This document shows positions 19,899 through 28,092 of a DNA stretch of 37,175 nucleotides, in pieces. A program made the translations under genes and the position numbers. The stretch's first letter is position 1. Each line of letters opens with the position of its first letter. Below the pieces are notes generated by a model. The model ran no database searches, was not told the DNA's origin, and worked only from the letters and a program-made list of their open reading frames with translations. Origin of the DNA: Nemertoderma westbladi. Its lineage: Eukaryota; Xenacoelomorpha; Nemertodermatida; Nemertodermatidae. The DNA lies in contig JAUCBJ010009131.1 of NCBI GenBank assembly GCA_032718475.1, forward strand, positions 1 to 37,175, given 5' to 3'.

Positions 19899-20664
19899 GA
19901 AGCTCTATTACCATTGGTGGGCAGTCCATCATTTTAAGTTGCTCTGATGAGTCGAAAACGTCATGGAATTCGGAAAGTAATGATTGTTTGATTTCATCCT
20001 TAACTTGGTTAACATCATTTACTGGACGTATGGAACGGGATTGTGGAATTGGGATGGGAAATTCCCTATGCACAATTCCTAGATGACGGCAAGCTGTAAG
20101 GCATAGATAAACATCATTGTGTGGTATATCCCTGCAGATACCTATATTCTCAGAATATATGTTGCCGGATGTACATTCCATGAGTTTAATTTGAAGAATA
20201 CCGAGTGTATCGAGACTAGAACCATTTACTCCAATAAGATTTTTGGTATTCGTACTTAAACTGTCAACATTGATATGTAGTTTGTGTAGTAAACCCATAC
20301 CGGAAACTGTCATTTCAGCTCCCATATCGGCGATAACTTTGTGTGTGCCGAGGTAAACGTTGTCAGCTTCTCTATAAAACTCAATCTCGACATATGGTTT
20401 TGCGGAGTAATTTGTAACTGTAGCAATTAGTACTGCATTGTTTTTATGTCCCGAATTTTGAGAATTGGGAGGATTTGTATTTTTAGACCGACAAACTGGC
20501 TGTAAGTGTCCCTTTTTGCCGCATGCGTTGCAAGTTGAATCCTTTGCCTTGCATTGTTTAGATTCCTCGTGTGGCCATTCTCCTCCACAACGGTAGCATC
20601 GTCTCCCAGGTCTGGATTTTGATGCGCTCCGATTTCTACTCCTATCGCCCCCGGATTTTTATTT
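19813..20664 (-). pseudogene. Gypsy nucleocapsid knuckles and protease, frame-broken before RT
   Basis: In the same frame as the second gag piece, after two TAA codons near 20660-20667, lie CYRCGGEWPHEESKQC and a canonical CX2CX4HX4C knuckle, CNACGKKGHLQPVC (near 20500-20590). The retropepsin-like domain follows, with THKVIADMGAEMTVSG. The catalytic motif is Asp-Met-Gly where the family has Asp-Thr/Ser-Gly; the middle codon is ATG, one transition from ACG. The frame then reads through the protease-RT linker and ends at 19813. The reverse transcriptase is in a different frame, the switch lying near 19885 in AATCCCATCTGTCCC. Protease activity is unlikely with DMG. A programmed frameshift at the junction is possible but no slippery site is evident. 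Confidence 0.8.
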
Positions 20665-21712
20665 TTAATATTTGTTTTTGTATTGGGTGCGACCACGGGT
20701 ATTCGCGTTTACCGCCTGGCCCTTTGAAGCCGATCGCAGTTTGGCCTCATCACGCTCTGCTAACTCACGATTACGACATAGAGTGAGAGTATCGATGAGG
20801 TTGAGTGCTGGTTTCTTTGAAAGGAGTTCCTGACGGACTTCCTCATTGCGGAGACCGCAGACGATTAGTGTTGCCAACCAATCGTCAGCTGTCATTGTAC
20901 GCAGCTCTGCATCATCCGCTAACTCGCAAAGTTTTAAGTAAAAATCATCGATGGGCTCCTTATCTTGCTGGCATCTACGAACTAGTTGGTACCTGTCAAC
21001 CGCCACATTACGCTGTGACTTTAAGTACTGTCGGATCTGGGTTAACACCTCATTGACAGATTGGTTTGTATCCTGTGGAATTCCAACTATTCGATCGATT
21101 CGCTGTAAGAATTCTGGAGTGCAGAATGTCCAGAATGTAGATATCTGGTCTCGGCGGGGTTTCGAGTTTAACGACTCGTTGGTAATTAGTCCAGCTGGTT
21201 TCCCATCTTTTAAACCCATTGTAATCTATGCTATCATCTAGCGGATCAGGGGGTCGCACTGTAATGCGGATCGCGTCCCTGATAGTCGACGGATGGTAAG
21301 TATGTGTAGCATGAGTACCTGTAGTAGGTGAGGCATTGTTGCCCAACGCCCCGAGTATGCGTGTCAACTCCAAATCATGGAGGCGTCGTTCCTCCTCTCG
21401 CTCAATCCGTCGCTCCGCTTCCCGTACTTCTTCCTTTGCGGTCATCATAGAGAATAATTGGTTAATGTAAGTAGCAGTATCCAAGGGTGGCTGTGTATCC
21501 ACACCCGGAGGTTGGGTTTCATTATCTTCGTGTTCTGGATCGGATCGGATTGCATCCCACAGTAATTTCCGGAGTCGCACTGTAGACGATTTCACGTCGT
21601 AAGGGATGTTCAATGCCGTGAAATAGGCTTTGACATCGTCCCTGCTTAATAGGGGGAGTTCGTCGTATGTGAGTTAAAAAACTTCCTCGCGTAAGGGAAT
21701 TGGCGACGCCAT
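20665..21712 (-). pseudogene. Gypsy gag, broken by a stop and a frameshift
   Basis: The likely start is ATGGCGTCGCC with A at 21712. Thirteen codons later an in-frame TAA (near 21673) follows LREEVF. The frame then continues with YDELPLLSRDDVKAYF and a charged coiled-coil-like segment, REAERRIEREEERRLHDLEL, in the 21050-21613 piece. Near 21160 the frame shifts by one, and the capsid-like part continues at 20665-21170 with FCTPEFLQRIDRIVG, QIRQYLKSQRNVAVDRYQL, PIDDFYLKLCELADDAEL and RQELLSKKPALNL. Two closely spaced TAA codons close this piece before the zinc knuckles. Capsid identity comes from position and from the helix-rich pattern typical of Gypsy gag. Confidence 0.82.
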
Positions 21713-21820
21713 ACCGAATCGCAGTACCGGTAGGTTGACGGATAGCAGGATAGAGCAATACGATACCGGTACCCAGCCGTTTATTACAGTATTAATTATG
21801 TATCTGTGATGCTGAAAATA

Positions 21821-21838
21821 ATCCTACACACTGCGCCA
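21821..21838 (-). other. Primer-binding-site-like sequence next to the 5' LTR
   Basis: Immediately downstream of the 5' LTR the minus strand reads TGGCGCAGTGTGTAGGAT. TGG is expected opposite the CCA end of the priming tRNA. I could not assign the tRNA. Confidence 0.6.
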
Positions 21839-22048
21839 TGATGTGTTCCCAACCATATATGTAATATAATATATGAGGTCATAATATATATAATGTATAA
21901 TATAATATCAGTCATCAGTGGGTCCAGTGCTAGTATTGCTAGCCTGGTACAGATACAATAGCTATGTAGATATATCAGTACTGCTGTACATACATAGTCC
22001 AACCCGTCACCCAAGACAGTATCCGGCATGGCCTATAAGGATATAACA
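21839..22048 (-). repeat. 5' LTR of the full-length Gypsy element
   Basis: 210 bp, begins TGTTATATCC and ends CACATCA on the minus strand. One mismatch to the 3' LTR. GATAT follows at 22049-22053. Confidence 0.95.
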
Positions 22049-22053
22049 GATAT

Positions 22054-22489
22054 ATTGACATTACATTCATCATAGTCGGCTTTTTGCCGGCGGAATATTC
22101 GCTTGGCTAAAAGGCCGCTAATACTGTATAGCCAGCTTTTAAGGAGGGGGGGGGGGGGGGGGGGGGTCTCAAGATGGATCGTTACTAAGTAGGGTGGGGA
22201 TCGAAAAATTGGCCAAAATTGCATTACGTAATTTATGAATAGCCCAATATACTGGTACGGCCACACGTACTGCCACTGTAATAATATACAGTAATTAATC
22301 TAAAAATACAGTAGCGAGTATAGCTGTACAATCTCTCTCCTAACATATTGGCTTGTAGCATTACCAGTTGCCGGGTAGCATATAACTGTCCAACGAGAAG
22401 ACAGAGTTCAAAAATCCTTTAGAAGGCCTATGTTATAATTATTGGAAGAGTTATATATGGTCATTCATTTGTTGTTCTATTTGCTACAG
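22054..22489. other. Intron end, nothing coding
   Basis: Contains the 21-bp poly-G tract at 22146-22166 and the branch/pyrimidine region of the ubinuclein acceptor. No other feature seen. Confidence 0.5.
22146..22166. repeat. Poly-G tract (21 bp)
   Basis: Uninterrupted G run about 320 bp before ubinuclein exon 2. Confidence 0.95.
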
Positions 22490-24035
22490 GTTGGAAGATT
22501 TGGTTGATCAGGGATACGGTTACGATGAAACCGACTCGTTTATCGATAACTCTGAGTTTTACGACGAATACGTTCCCGCTGATATCACCCCGATGTTCGG
22601 CGGTTTCTACATCAACACGGGGAAACTCGAGTTCAAGTCGGTAAACAATTCTATCGTTTCCGATTCTTCTGATGCCGAGATCGTTGCCAAGGAGAAGAAA
22701 GCGAGGCAGTTGGCCTTGAAGAGAAAGTTAAAGGAGGTCGCTAATAAAGCGAAGAGTGCCCCGATAGGTGGCGCTGTTCAGGATAGTTCGGGACCCCCGG
22801 TAGATGGCGCTACGGTCACCCCGCTAGGTGGCACTCCGGAAGGTTACCAGTCGGACGAACCGAACCAGCCGCGCGCCAAACGCGGTCGACCCAGAAAACC
22901 CGCGGCGTTGGTTATTGTCCGGCCGGTTAAACGAGCCGCCAACTCTATCGGTTCCTCCGGGAGGCTTCCCAACGCCTCCCCCAGGGTGCCCAACTCCTCC
23001 GCGGCCTCCAGCCCCACCACTGTCTGGAAGAAGAGCAACTTCGCCAAGAACCGAACTCGAACTAAAGCCTCCACCATACAGGGCCTCGTAAAGGGCAAGC
23101 TTAACTCCTCCCGTCAGCTGACGCCTCCTAGAAACGGCCCCGGATTTCTTAGCAACAGCCCCGGTGTCCATAAGAACGGTCCTGATTCACATAGCAACAA
23201 CACAGTCGCCCAAAGCAGCTGCGTTGTCGGTAGTCATAGCAACGATGTTAGACCCCGAGGTGTTGCTGTCACTCAGGGACAGCCGAACTCCCGAGCTGCC
23301 CCTCTCCCTAGTCCCCCGGCGTCCTCAATGGGGCGACTCGTTACCCAGTCGCCGGGGAGACCAGTCGATCTGTCTGTCCCGTCTCAGGTCTCCGGTAATC
23401 ATGTCAACCCGCGTTCCCATCCCGCATCCCATCCCATTTCGTATCCGTCACATCCTTCATCCCATCCGGTTTACCATCCCTCGTCTTCTGTTTACTCAGA
23501 AACGGTTTCGCGACAACCTTCACGGCCAGTTTCCTACCCAACGACATCCTCACACCCATCCCATTCCCCCTCCCTCCCGCCCGCCCATATCACCTCCAAT
23601 CCCCCATCCCATCCCTCCTCCCATCCCCCCACCCACCCATCCCATACCACCGCCCCTCCCCCCTCCTATCCCGATCCCCCCTCCCAACCCCCCTCCCATC
23701 CCCCCTCCCGTCTCCCCTCCCACCCCCCCCACCCCCCTCCACCCCCCCCCCTCCCCTCCCATCCCCCCTCCCATCCCCCCACCCATCTAGCCCATACCAC
23801 CGCCCCGCCCCCCTCCCAGCCCCCCACTCTCAGCCTATCCCATACCACCGCTCCCAACCCCCCTCCCATCACTCCCTCCCATCACCCAAACTCCCATCCA
23901 CCCCACCCAGCCCCCCGCCCACCCATCCCATACTACCGCCCCTCCCCAACCTCCCAATTCAATCCTCGCCAACCACATCACTCAACCAGTAGCCACCGAC
24001 CACCCCAGCCGACCAATAGCAACCGAACCTTCTAG
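22490..24035 (+). CDS. UBN: Ubinuclein exon 2 (second half of the Hpc2-related domain, then Ser/Pro/His-rich)
   Basis: Starts after TTTGCTACAG. Its first base completes the Arg codon begun at the end of exon 1, then reads [40 protein letters not shown] and INTGKLEF. This is the highly conserved core of the Hpc2-related domain that grips histone H3.3-H4. A basic segment follows ([18 protein letters not shown]), then a long disordered region with an AT-hook-like AKRGRPRKP near exon residue 127. From about 23400 it becomes Ser/His/Pro repeats. The frame ends at TAG 24033-24035, but similar Pro/Arg/Gln-rich sequence continues beyond in all frames. The conserved middle dimerisation domain known in vertebrate and fly ubinucleins is not visible. 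The exon is GC- and CpG-rich compared with its surroundings. Confidence 0.85.
23540..23945 (+). repeat. UBN: Pyrimidine-strand low-complexity tract inside the ubinuclein exon
   Basis: About 400 bp built from degenerate CCCATCCCCCCT-type units with almost no purine other than the A of CCA and ACC words. It encodes Pro/Ser/His/Thr repeats ([10 protein letters not shown]) on the plus strand. The long Gly-rich minus-strand ORFs here are shadows of the composition. Confidence 0.85.
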
Positions 24036-24151
24036 AAACCGACATCGAAACTCTATCTCCGTGACAACCAAACACCCGTCCAAAGCTATCGTAAAGGTAG
24101 TCGCCAACCAACTCCACGATCGCCTCAACGCCAACAACCCCGCAGTCGTAA

Positions 24152-24811
24152 TCAACAGGATACCCAGCGACTTCCGTCAAGGTCTCTTACGGATACGCCA
24201 CTAACTCAGGTAAACAGAACGTCTCTAAGGGGGCTAGTCGCGGCTATACTGTGGCTGCGCACCAGACTGTGACGGCGAAACAGACAGCCAAACAGTCGCA
24301 CAAACAGACTGAGAAGTTGGGTAGTCATCATACGCAACACACGCAGAAGCAGATGGCTCCGCAACAGTTCCATAACCCTTCGCAAACCGTGACCCCTTCA
24401 TCTACTCGACTCTATGCAATGTACCCCAACCACAACCGTGACGCAACCACCGCTCCCCCCAAACACCGCGCCAACGCAACCAATCAGCTAACCCAGCCGC
24501 ACCCTACGCGCCCCACAGCCCACCCCTCCCACAACCACCCGTATTCGCTCGCAGCCGGCACCACCACCACCGGTGGTGTTGTGTACCCCGGATCGCAGCA
24601 GTCTCCCGGTGCTTCCGGCACCGCTGGTGCGTACACCGGAGCACCTCTGGCGAACAACGCCCTCGGTTACGCGACTTCCTCGGTGCCGTTGGACTTCACC
24701 AATGCCATTGACTATAACGGCTCCCGCGTTCGCGGCACAAAAAGCATCGATAACACCGTTAACAGTTTGCTGCGGATGCAGCAATATCATATGAACAATC
24801 ACATTCCGTGA
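24152..24811 (+). CDS. UBN: Probable C-terminal coding segment of ubinuclein
   Basis: A 220-codon open frame, in a different frame from exon 2, ends at a TGA at 24809-24811. It starts after a TAA at 24149-24151. It has no internal start of good context and begins with Ser/Gly/Tyr/Gln-rich sequence, then QTVTAKQTAKQSHKQTEKLG, then Pro/Ala/Thr/Gly-rich sequence. It closes with a more structured end: SVPLDFTNAIDYNGSRVRG and NTVNSLLRMQQYHMNN. Composition, GC content and strand match exon 2. A splice from AAAG|GTAGTC (near 24096) to CAACAG|GATAC (24158) would join exon 2's frame to this one. That would, however, require reading past the TAG at 24033. So either the exon 2 frame is interrupted in this copy, or the real junction lies elsewhere. 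Confidence 0.6.
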   Translation, partial: STGYPATSVKVSYGYATNSGKQNVSKGASRGYTVAAHQTVTAKQTAKQSHKQTEKLGSHHTQHTQKQMAPQQFHNPSQTVTPSSTRLYAMYPNHNRDATTAPPKHRANATNQLTQPHPTRPTAHPSHNHPYSLAAGTTTTGGVVYPGSQQSPGASGTAGAYTGAPLANNALGYATSSVPLDFTNAIDYNGSRVRGTKSIDNTVNSLLRMQQYHMNNHIP

Positions 24812-25170
24812 ATTAATTAACACTTTTTTTACTCAGCTCCAGTAGAAATGCCCATTTTCTGACATAACCTCAGGTCAATGAGTCAACGTTTTTATATTAT
24901 TTTAGTTTTTAAGAAATGTTGGAGCCTCTATGGGGGGGGGGGGGGCTGACATTGATACACATTCTAAATATAATAATTATAACTGTATTTTGGAACGAAT
25001 ACGTTATATTATAACAATTCTTCGGTTTGGATTGTATCTATAATGTATAAGTTGAGGTAATAAGTTTATTATCTGCGATAAAACGCTTACTGAAATATAT
25101 TTTGTTGGTTTTCATGGAAGTATTATTATTGTGCTATCTGCATCTGTACTTTACTTGGGTGTTACGTTAC
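24812..25170. other. 3' flank of ubinuclein, nothing coding
   Basis: AT-rich, probably 3' untranslated and flanking sequence. It includes a 14-bp poly-G tract at 24932-24945. No canonical AATAAA was noticed in this stretch; one occurs near 26610, beyond the 25.2-26.5 kb insertion. Confidence 0.4.
24932..24945. repeat. Poly-G tract (14 bp)
   Basis: Uninterrupted G run about 120 bp after the putative ubinuclein stop. Confidence 0.95.
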
Positions 25171-25190
25171 TATTCATATGTATATAAGTA
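25171..25190. repeat. 20-bp direct repeat, left flank of TIR element
   Basis: TATTCATATGTATATAAGTA, identical to 26541-26560. Confidence 0.9.
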
Positions 25191-26540
25191 GGGATGTCCC
25201 GGAATTCCGTTCCTGCCGGAATTCCGGCGGTTTTTGCCCGATTCCGGTTCTGGCCGGAATTGCCGGAATGGGGTCAATTCCGGCCGGAATTTTACCGGAA
25301 TTACCAGTTTACTAACGAGTTCGATAGTTGCAATTATATTAGTTTGTGAAATTATTATCACACATTATGTTAATACAATAACAATATTATAATAGGTATT
25401 GTCCAACATTATCGTATTACCCCTAAAGATGTAGCTTATTTACAAAGGGGTTCTGTTATTTACAAAATTTAATGGGCTATCACAGCGCAAACGCCAAAAA
25501 CATAGCTATGTTAGTTTTCGTGTTGTCCCATTATGGCACTCATCTCCAGTAATTTTCGCGCGAAAATTTCTTCAAAAGTTTTAATAGCTCGATAAAATTA
25601 ATTTATTTGCGGTATATAGCGGTTTTTTTAGATGCTGATCACGATTATAGAACTCAGATATAACATACGAGAAAATTCCTAGTAATTTTGAATGTGCCCC
25701 CTGGGCACGAAAAAAACAAGTAGTGCAAATATGATAATGAAAAATCACCACAAATCAAACTAAATTATGGCACTAGGGGCTTTCCGGGATGATGATCATG
25801 AATATGACACTCATATCATATCGTATCCGATTCATTGTGGAAATTTTGGATATGTGCCAATTTGGCACGAAAAATACAAGTACCGGTAGCACAAATTGAT
25901 AAATATTTAATGTTCACACTTCCATTAAATATTCTTAACAAGTTCTATCGTGATCAGCGACCTCGACACTATAGCTTCAGAATTATTCATCCAAACACAA
26001 CGTTCGTTAGTTTGAAAATTTTTCATTGTACTTTTCGTCCTGGGGCGCTGTGGGAGTAGAATAGTGCAACAAAATGATGGCTGCAATGCCAGAAAATATT
26101 TTTAACAAGTGTTATCGGGATCAGCGACCTCGAAAACCCTTATACCTCCAAATTTTAATTTTTTTAGCCAATATCTAAAAAAATTCCAAAAATGACAACC
26201 CACCCAGGGCCAATTAGTAAAAATAGACCTGGCCAGATAGGGTTTTAAGGCCCAAAAATACCCCCTCCCCCAGCCCCATAATCAATTTCTCCTGCTTCTG
26301 GGCCAGGCCACTCTCACAACAAAACTTCCCCCCAAGGTGGTGATTGATCTCATTAGTAAACTCGGCTTTAGAAATTTAGAAAATACGTATATTTCATAAA
26401 AAATTATAAAGGGTAATTAATGGTAATTTAGTGTATTTCACTAACTACATAAAAATTTCGGTTCCGGCCGGAATATTCCGGCATATTGAATTCCGGTTCC
26501 TGTTCCGGCCGGAATCAAAATATCGATTCCGGGACATCCC
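25191..26540. mobile_element. 1350-bp TIR element flanked by a 20-bp direct repeat
   Basis: The ends are inverted: GGGATGTCCCGGAAT at 25191-25205 and its complement closing at 26540. Each end is followed inward by many CCGGAATTCCGG-like sub-terminal repeats, dense at 25200-25310 and 26458-26535. A perfect 20-bp direct repeat, TATTCATATGTATATAAGTA, lies immediately outside at 25171-25190 and 26541-26560. The interior is AT-rich, has no substantial ORF and contains about four degenerate copies of a 160-bp unit. GGGATGTCC-type ends with sub-terminal repeats resemble hAT-like non-autonomous elements. But hAT elements make 8-bp duplications, and the eight bases next to each end (TATAAGTA versus TATTCATA) do not match. 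The 20-bp repeat is what fits. Confidence 0.8.
25632..26170. repeat. Degenerate ~160-bp tandem repeat inside the TIR element
   Basis: Units start near 25632, 25790, 25952 and 26113 with GATGCTGATCACGA, GATGATGATCATGA and GATCAGCGACCTCGA (the last twice). Two of them share GGCACGAAAAA…ACAAGTA…GCACAAAT, and two share TTAACAAG…TATCG.GATCAGCGACCTCGA. Divergence is high, so the array is old. Confidence 0.65.
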
Positions 26541-26560
26541 TATTCATATGTATATAAGTA
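26541..26560. repeat. 20-bp direct repeat, right flank of TIR element
   Basis: TATTCATATGTATATAAGTA, identical to 25171-25190. Confidence 0.9.
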
Positions 26561-27740
26561 CACTTTACTGTTAACTGAATAGTGAATATATACTTTTAAA
26601 TACATCGATAATAAAATATATGTATGAATTATTGTTAGTTTATGAAATTAGTTTGTTAGGAATATTGTATTATGTTCTGTATTTATATTAATTAATTGTA
26701 CGATCTATCTATTTGTTAATGTTATTATGTTTTGTATATTAATATCGGTATGTTTCATTTTAATATGTACCGACACCCCAACCATGTCTGTCATCTTTAA
26801 AGTATTTACTCATTTATAATATTAATTGCAGTACTATGGATGGGTTACTTACTTACTACAGCAGTTAGTATCTTATATAAATAATAATGGAGCGACAACT
26901 ACAGACCAAAGAAATGCACATTTATCACTCCATTTATTACAATATAATATATTTTGCTTTATTAGTTATTGATTTTCCTTCTTACAGTATCAACCGCTGT
27001 ATATTTCTTTTACTGCAATGTTTAAAAATTCTACACACAGACTCGTTTATATATTTTCTCTGTCGGCCGCTAGGGGGCGAATTATAAGAAAAGAAACCTT
27101 GAAGTAGCTGTAGAACCACCCATGTGATTCATCTGAAATTTGGACTGGTCCACTAATATTTATACTGCTTCGCAATGGCTCATCTAGAATTCGTGCTGCG
27201 CGAAGGCCCCACGAACGTGTTGTAAATCGTAAAACTATTAAACTTCAGCAATTATTGTTTTTCGTTTAAACTTGGTGAATTTTAAAGCAGAACGCAATCA
27301 GGTATGGTTGAACACCTACCACAACAGATTGCTTCAGTGCATTCTAATATAGTTATTTAATTACCAACAGGTGTTATTATGTTTTCGTTTACGTATTATA
27401 AACCTTATTTTTTATAATTAATAATATTATTGTTATTGTTATTATTATTATTATTATTATTATATAGTGTTAGCGAAGCTGTTGTAACAAGTGCAGTGCA
27501 ACAGGAAAAGTGTCAAAAGAGCTGAAAGGAGCATAGGGGCAGTGTGAAGTAGAAGAGGCAGTGACAAAAGTGCGACTCTTGTGTTCTACGGAGTTGTACT
27601 CCACAACACCCTCCTCAAGAGAGATTCGATTTACTATAGCATTATCTAGAAGTCAAGTGATGTCACCATGTCATACAAGTACAACAGTACCGGTTGTCAT
27701 GTCAACATAATAATCCACATACACTGGAATTAGTTATTTT
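26561..27740. other. Non-coding stretch
   Basis: AT-rich, no gene seen. It holds dispersed-repeat copy B (27150-27213), an ATT microsatellite at about 27428-27464, and a short perfect-looking hairpin, GGAGTTGTACTCC, near 27590. An AATAAA occurs near 26610. Confidence 0.45.
27150..27213 (+). repeat. Dispersed repeat copy B
   Basis: Matches 14992-15055 (GTCCACTAAT, ATGGCTCATCT, GTGCTGCGC). An ATT microsatellite follows about 215 bp downstream, versus about 50 bp in copy A. Confidence 0.6.
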
Positions 27741-28092
27741 ATGGAACCTTTGATCCTGTGGAACCTTTCACCCTGTGGAGCCTTTGATCCAGTGGAGCCT
27801 TTCACCCTGTGGAGCCTTTGACCCAGTGGAGCCTTTCACCCTGTGGAGCCTTTGACCCAGTGGAGCCTTTCACCCTGTGGAGACTTTGATCCTGTGGAGA
27901 CTTTGATCCTGTGGAACCTTTCACCCTGTGGAGCCTTTGACCCAGTGGAGCCTTTCACCCTGTGGAGCCTTTGACCCAGTGGTGCCTTTCACCCTGTGGA
28001 GACTTTGACCCAGTGGATCCTTTCACCCTGTGGAGCCTTTGACCCAGTGGTGCCTTTCACCCTGTGGAGACTTTGATCCTGTGGATCCTTTG
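27741..28092. repeat. 17-bp minisatellite, about 20 copies
   Basis: Units follow TGGAGCCTTTGACCCAG and TGGAGCCTTTCACCCTG. The two types alternate over most of the array, giving a 34-bp higher-order period. Variant units with GGAACC, GGAGAC, GGATCC and GGTGCC are present. The array ends abruptly at TTAATTAATTAATTAA. Confidence 0.95.

Larger units (their letters stand above)
16956..22048 (-). mobile_element. Full-length Ty3/Gypsy LTR retrotransposon, 5093 bp
   Basis: Two 210-bp direct repeats, 16956-17165 and 21839-22048, differ at one base that I can see (A/C in GTATMCGGC). Read on the minus strand they begin TGTTATATCC and end ACACATCA, the usual TG…CA. The element is flanked by a perfect 5-bp duplication GATAT (16951-16955 and 22049-22053). 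Inside, on the minus strand, come a TGG-starting primer-binding-like site, gag, a zinc-knuckle and protease region, RT-RNaseH-integrase, a purine tract and the 3' LTR. The near-identity of the LTRs implies recent insertion, yet gag and protease carry stops and frameshifts. It lies antisense in intron 1 of ubinuclein. Confidence 0.95.
9055..22489 (+). other. UBN: Ubinuclein intron 1, 13,435 bp, filled with mobile elements
   Basis: The donor is GTTAGT at 9055 and the acceptor is TTCTATTTGCTACAG ending at 22489, with a good pyrimidine tract. Joining them gives an unbroken Hpc2-related domain. Inside lie a LINE tail, a 2.1-kb DNA transposon, a truncated Gypsy element and a full-length reverse-oriented Gypsy element. 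Further host exons inside the intron are not needed for the domain to be continuous, and none was recognised. Confidence 0.8.

Noticed and set aside
19870-19900. Programmed frameshift between protease and RT
   Set aside because: No slippery heptamer is evident and the element has other unrelated breaks, so ordinary mutation is simpler.
19300-19947. Plus-strand 215-codon ORF over the reverse transcriptase
   Set aside because: Shadow of the intact minus-strand RT frame, which carries all the catalytic motifs.
22824-23171. Several plus- and minus-strand ORFs over ubinuclein exon 2
   Set aside because: Alternative frames of a GC-rich exon; only the frame continuing the Hpc2-related domain has homology.
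23550-23872. Long Gly/Trp-rich minus-strand ORFs
   Set aside because: They are complements of the CCCATCC-type repeat in the ubinuclein exon and have no non-repeat content.
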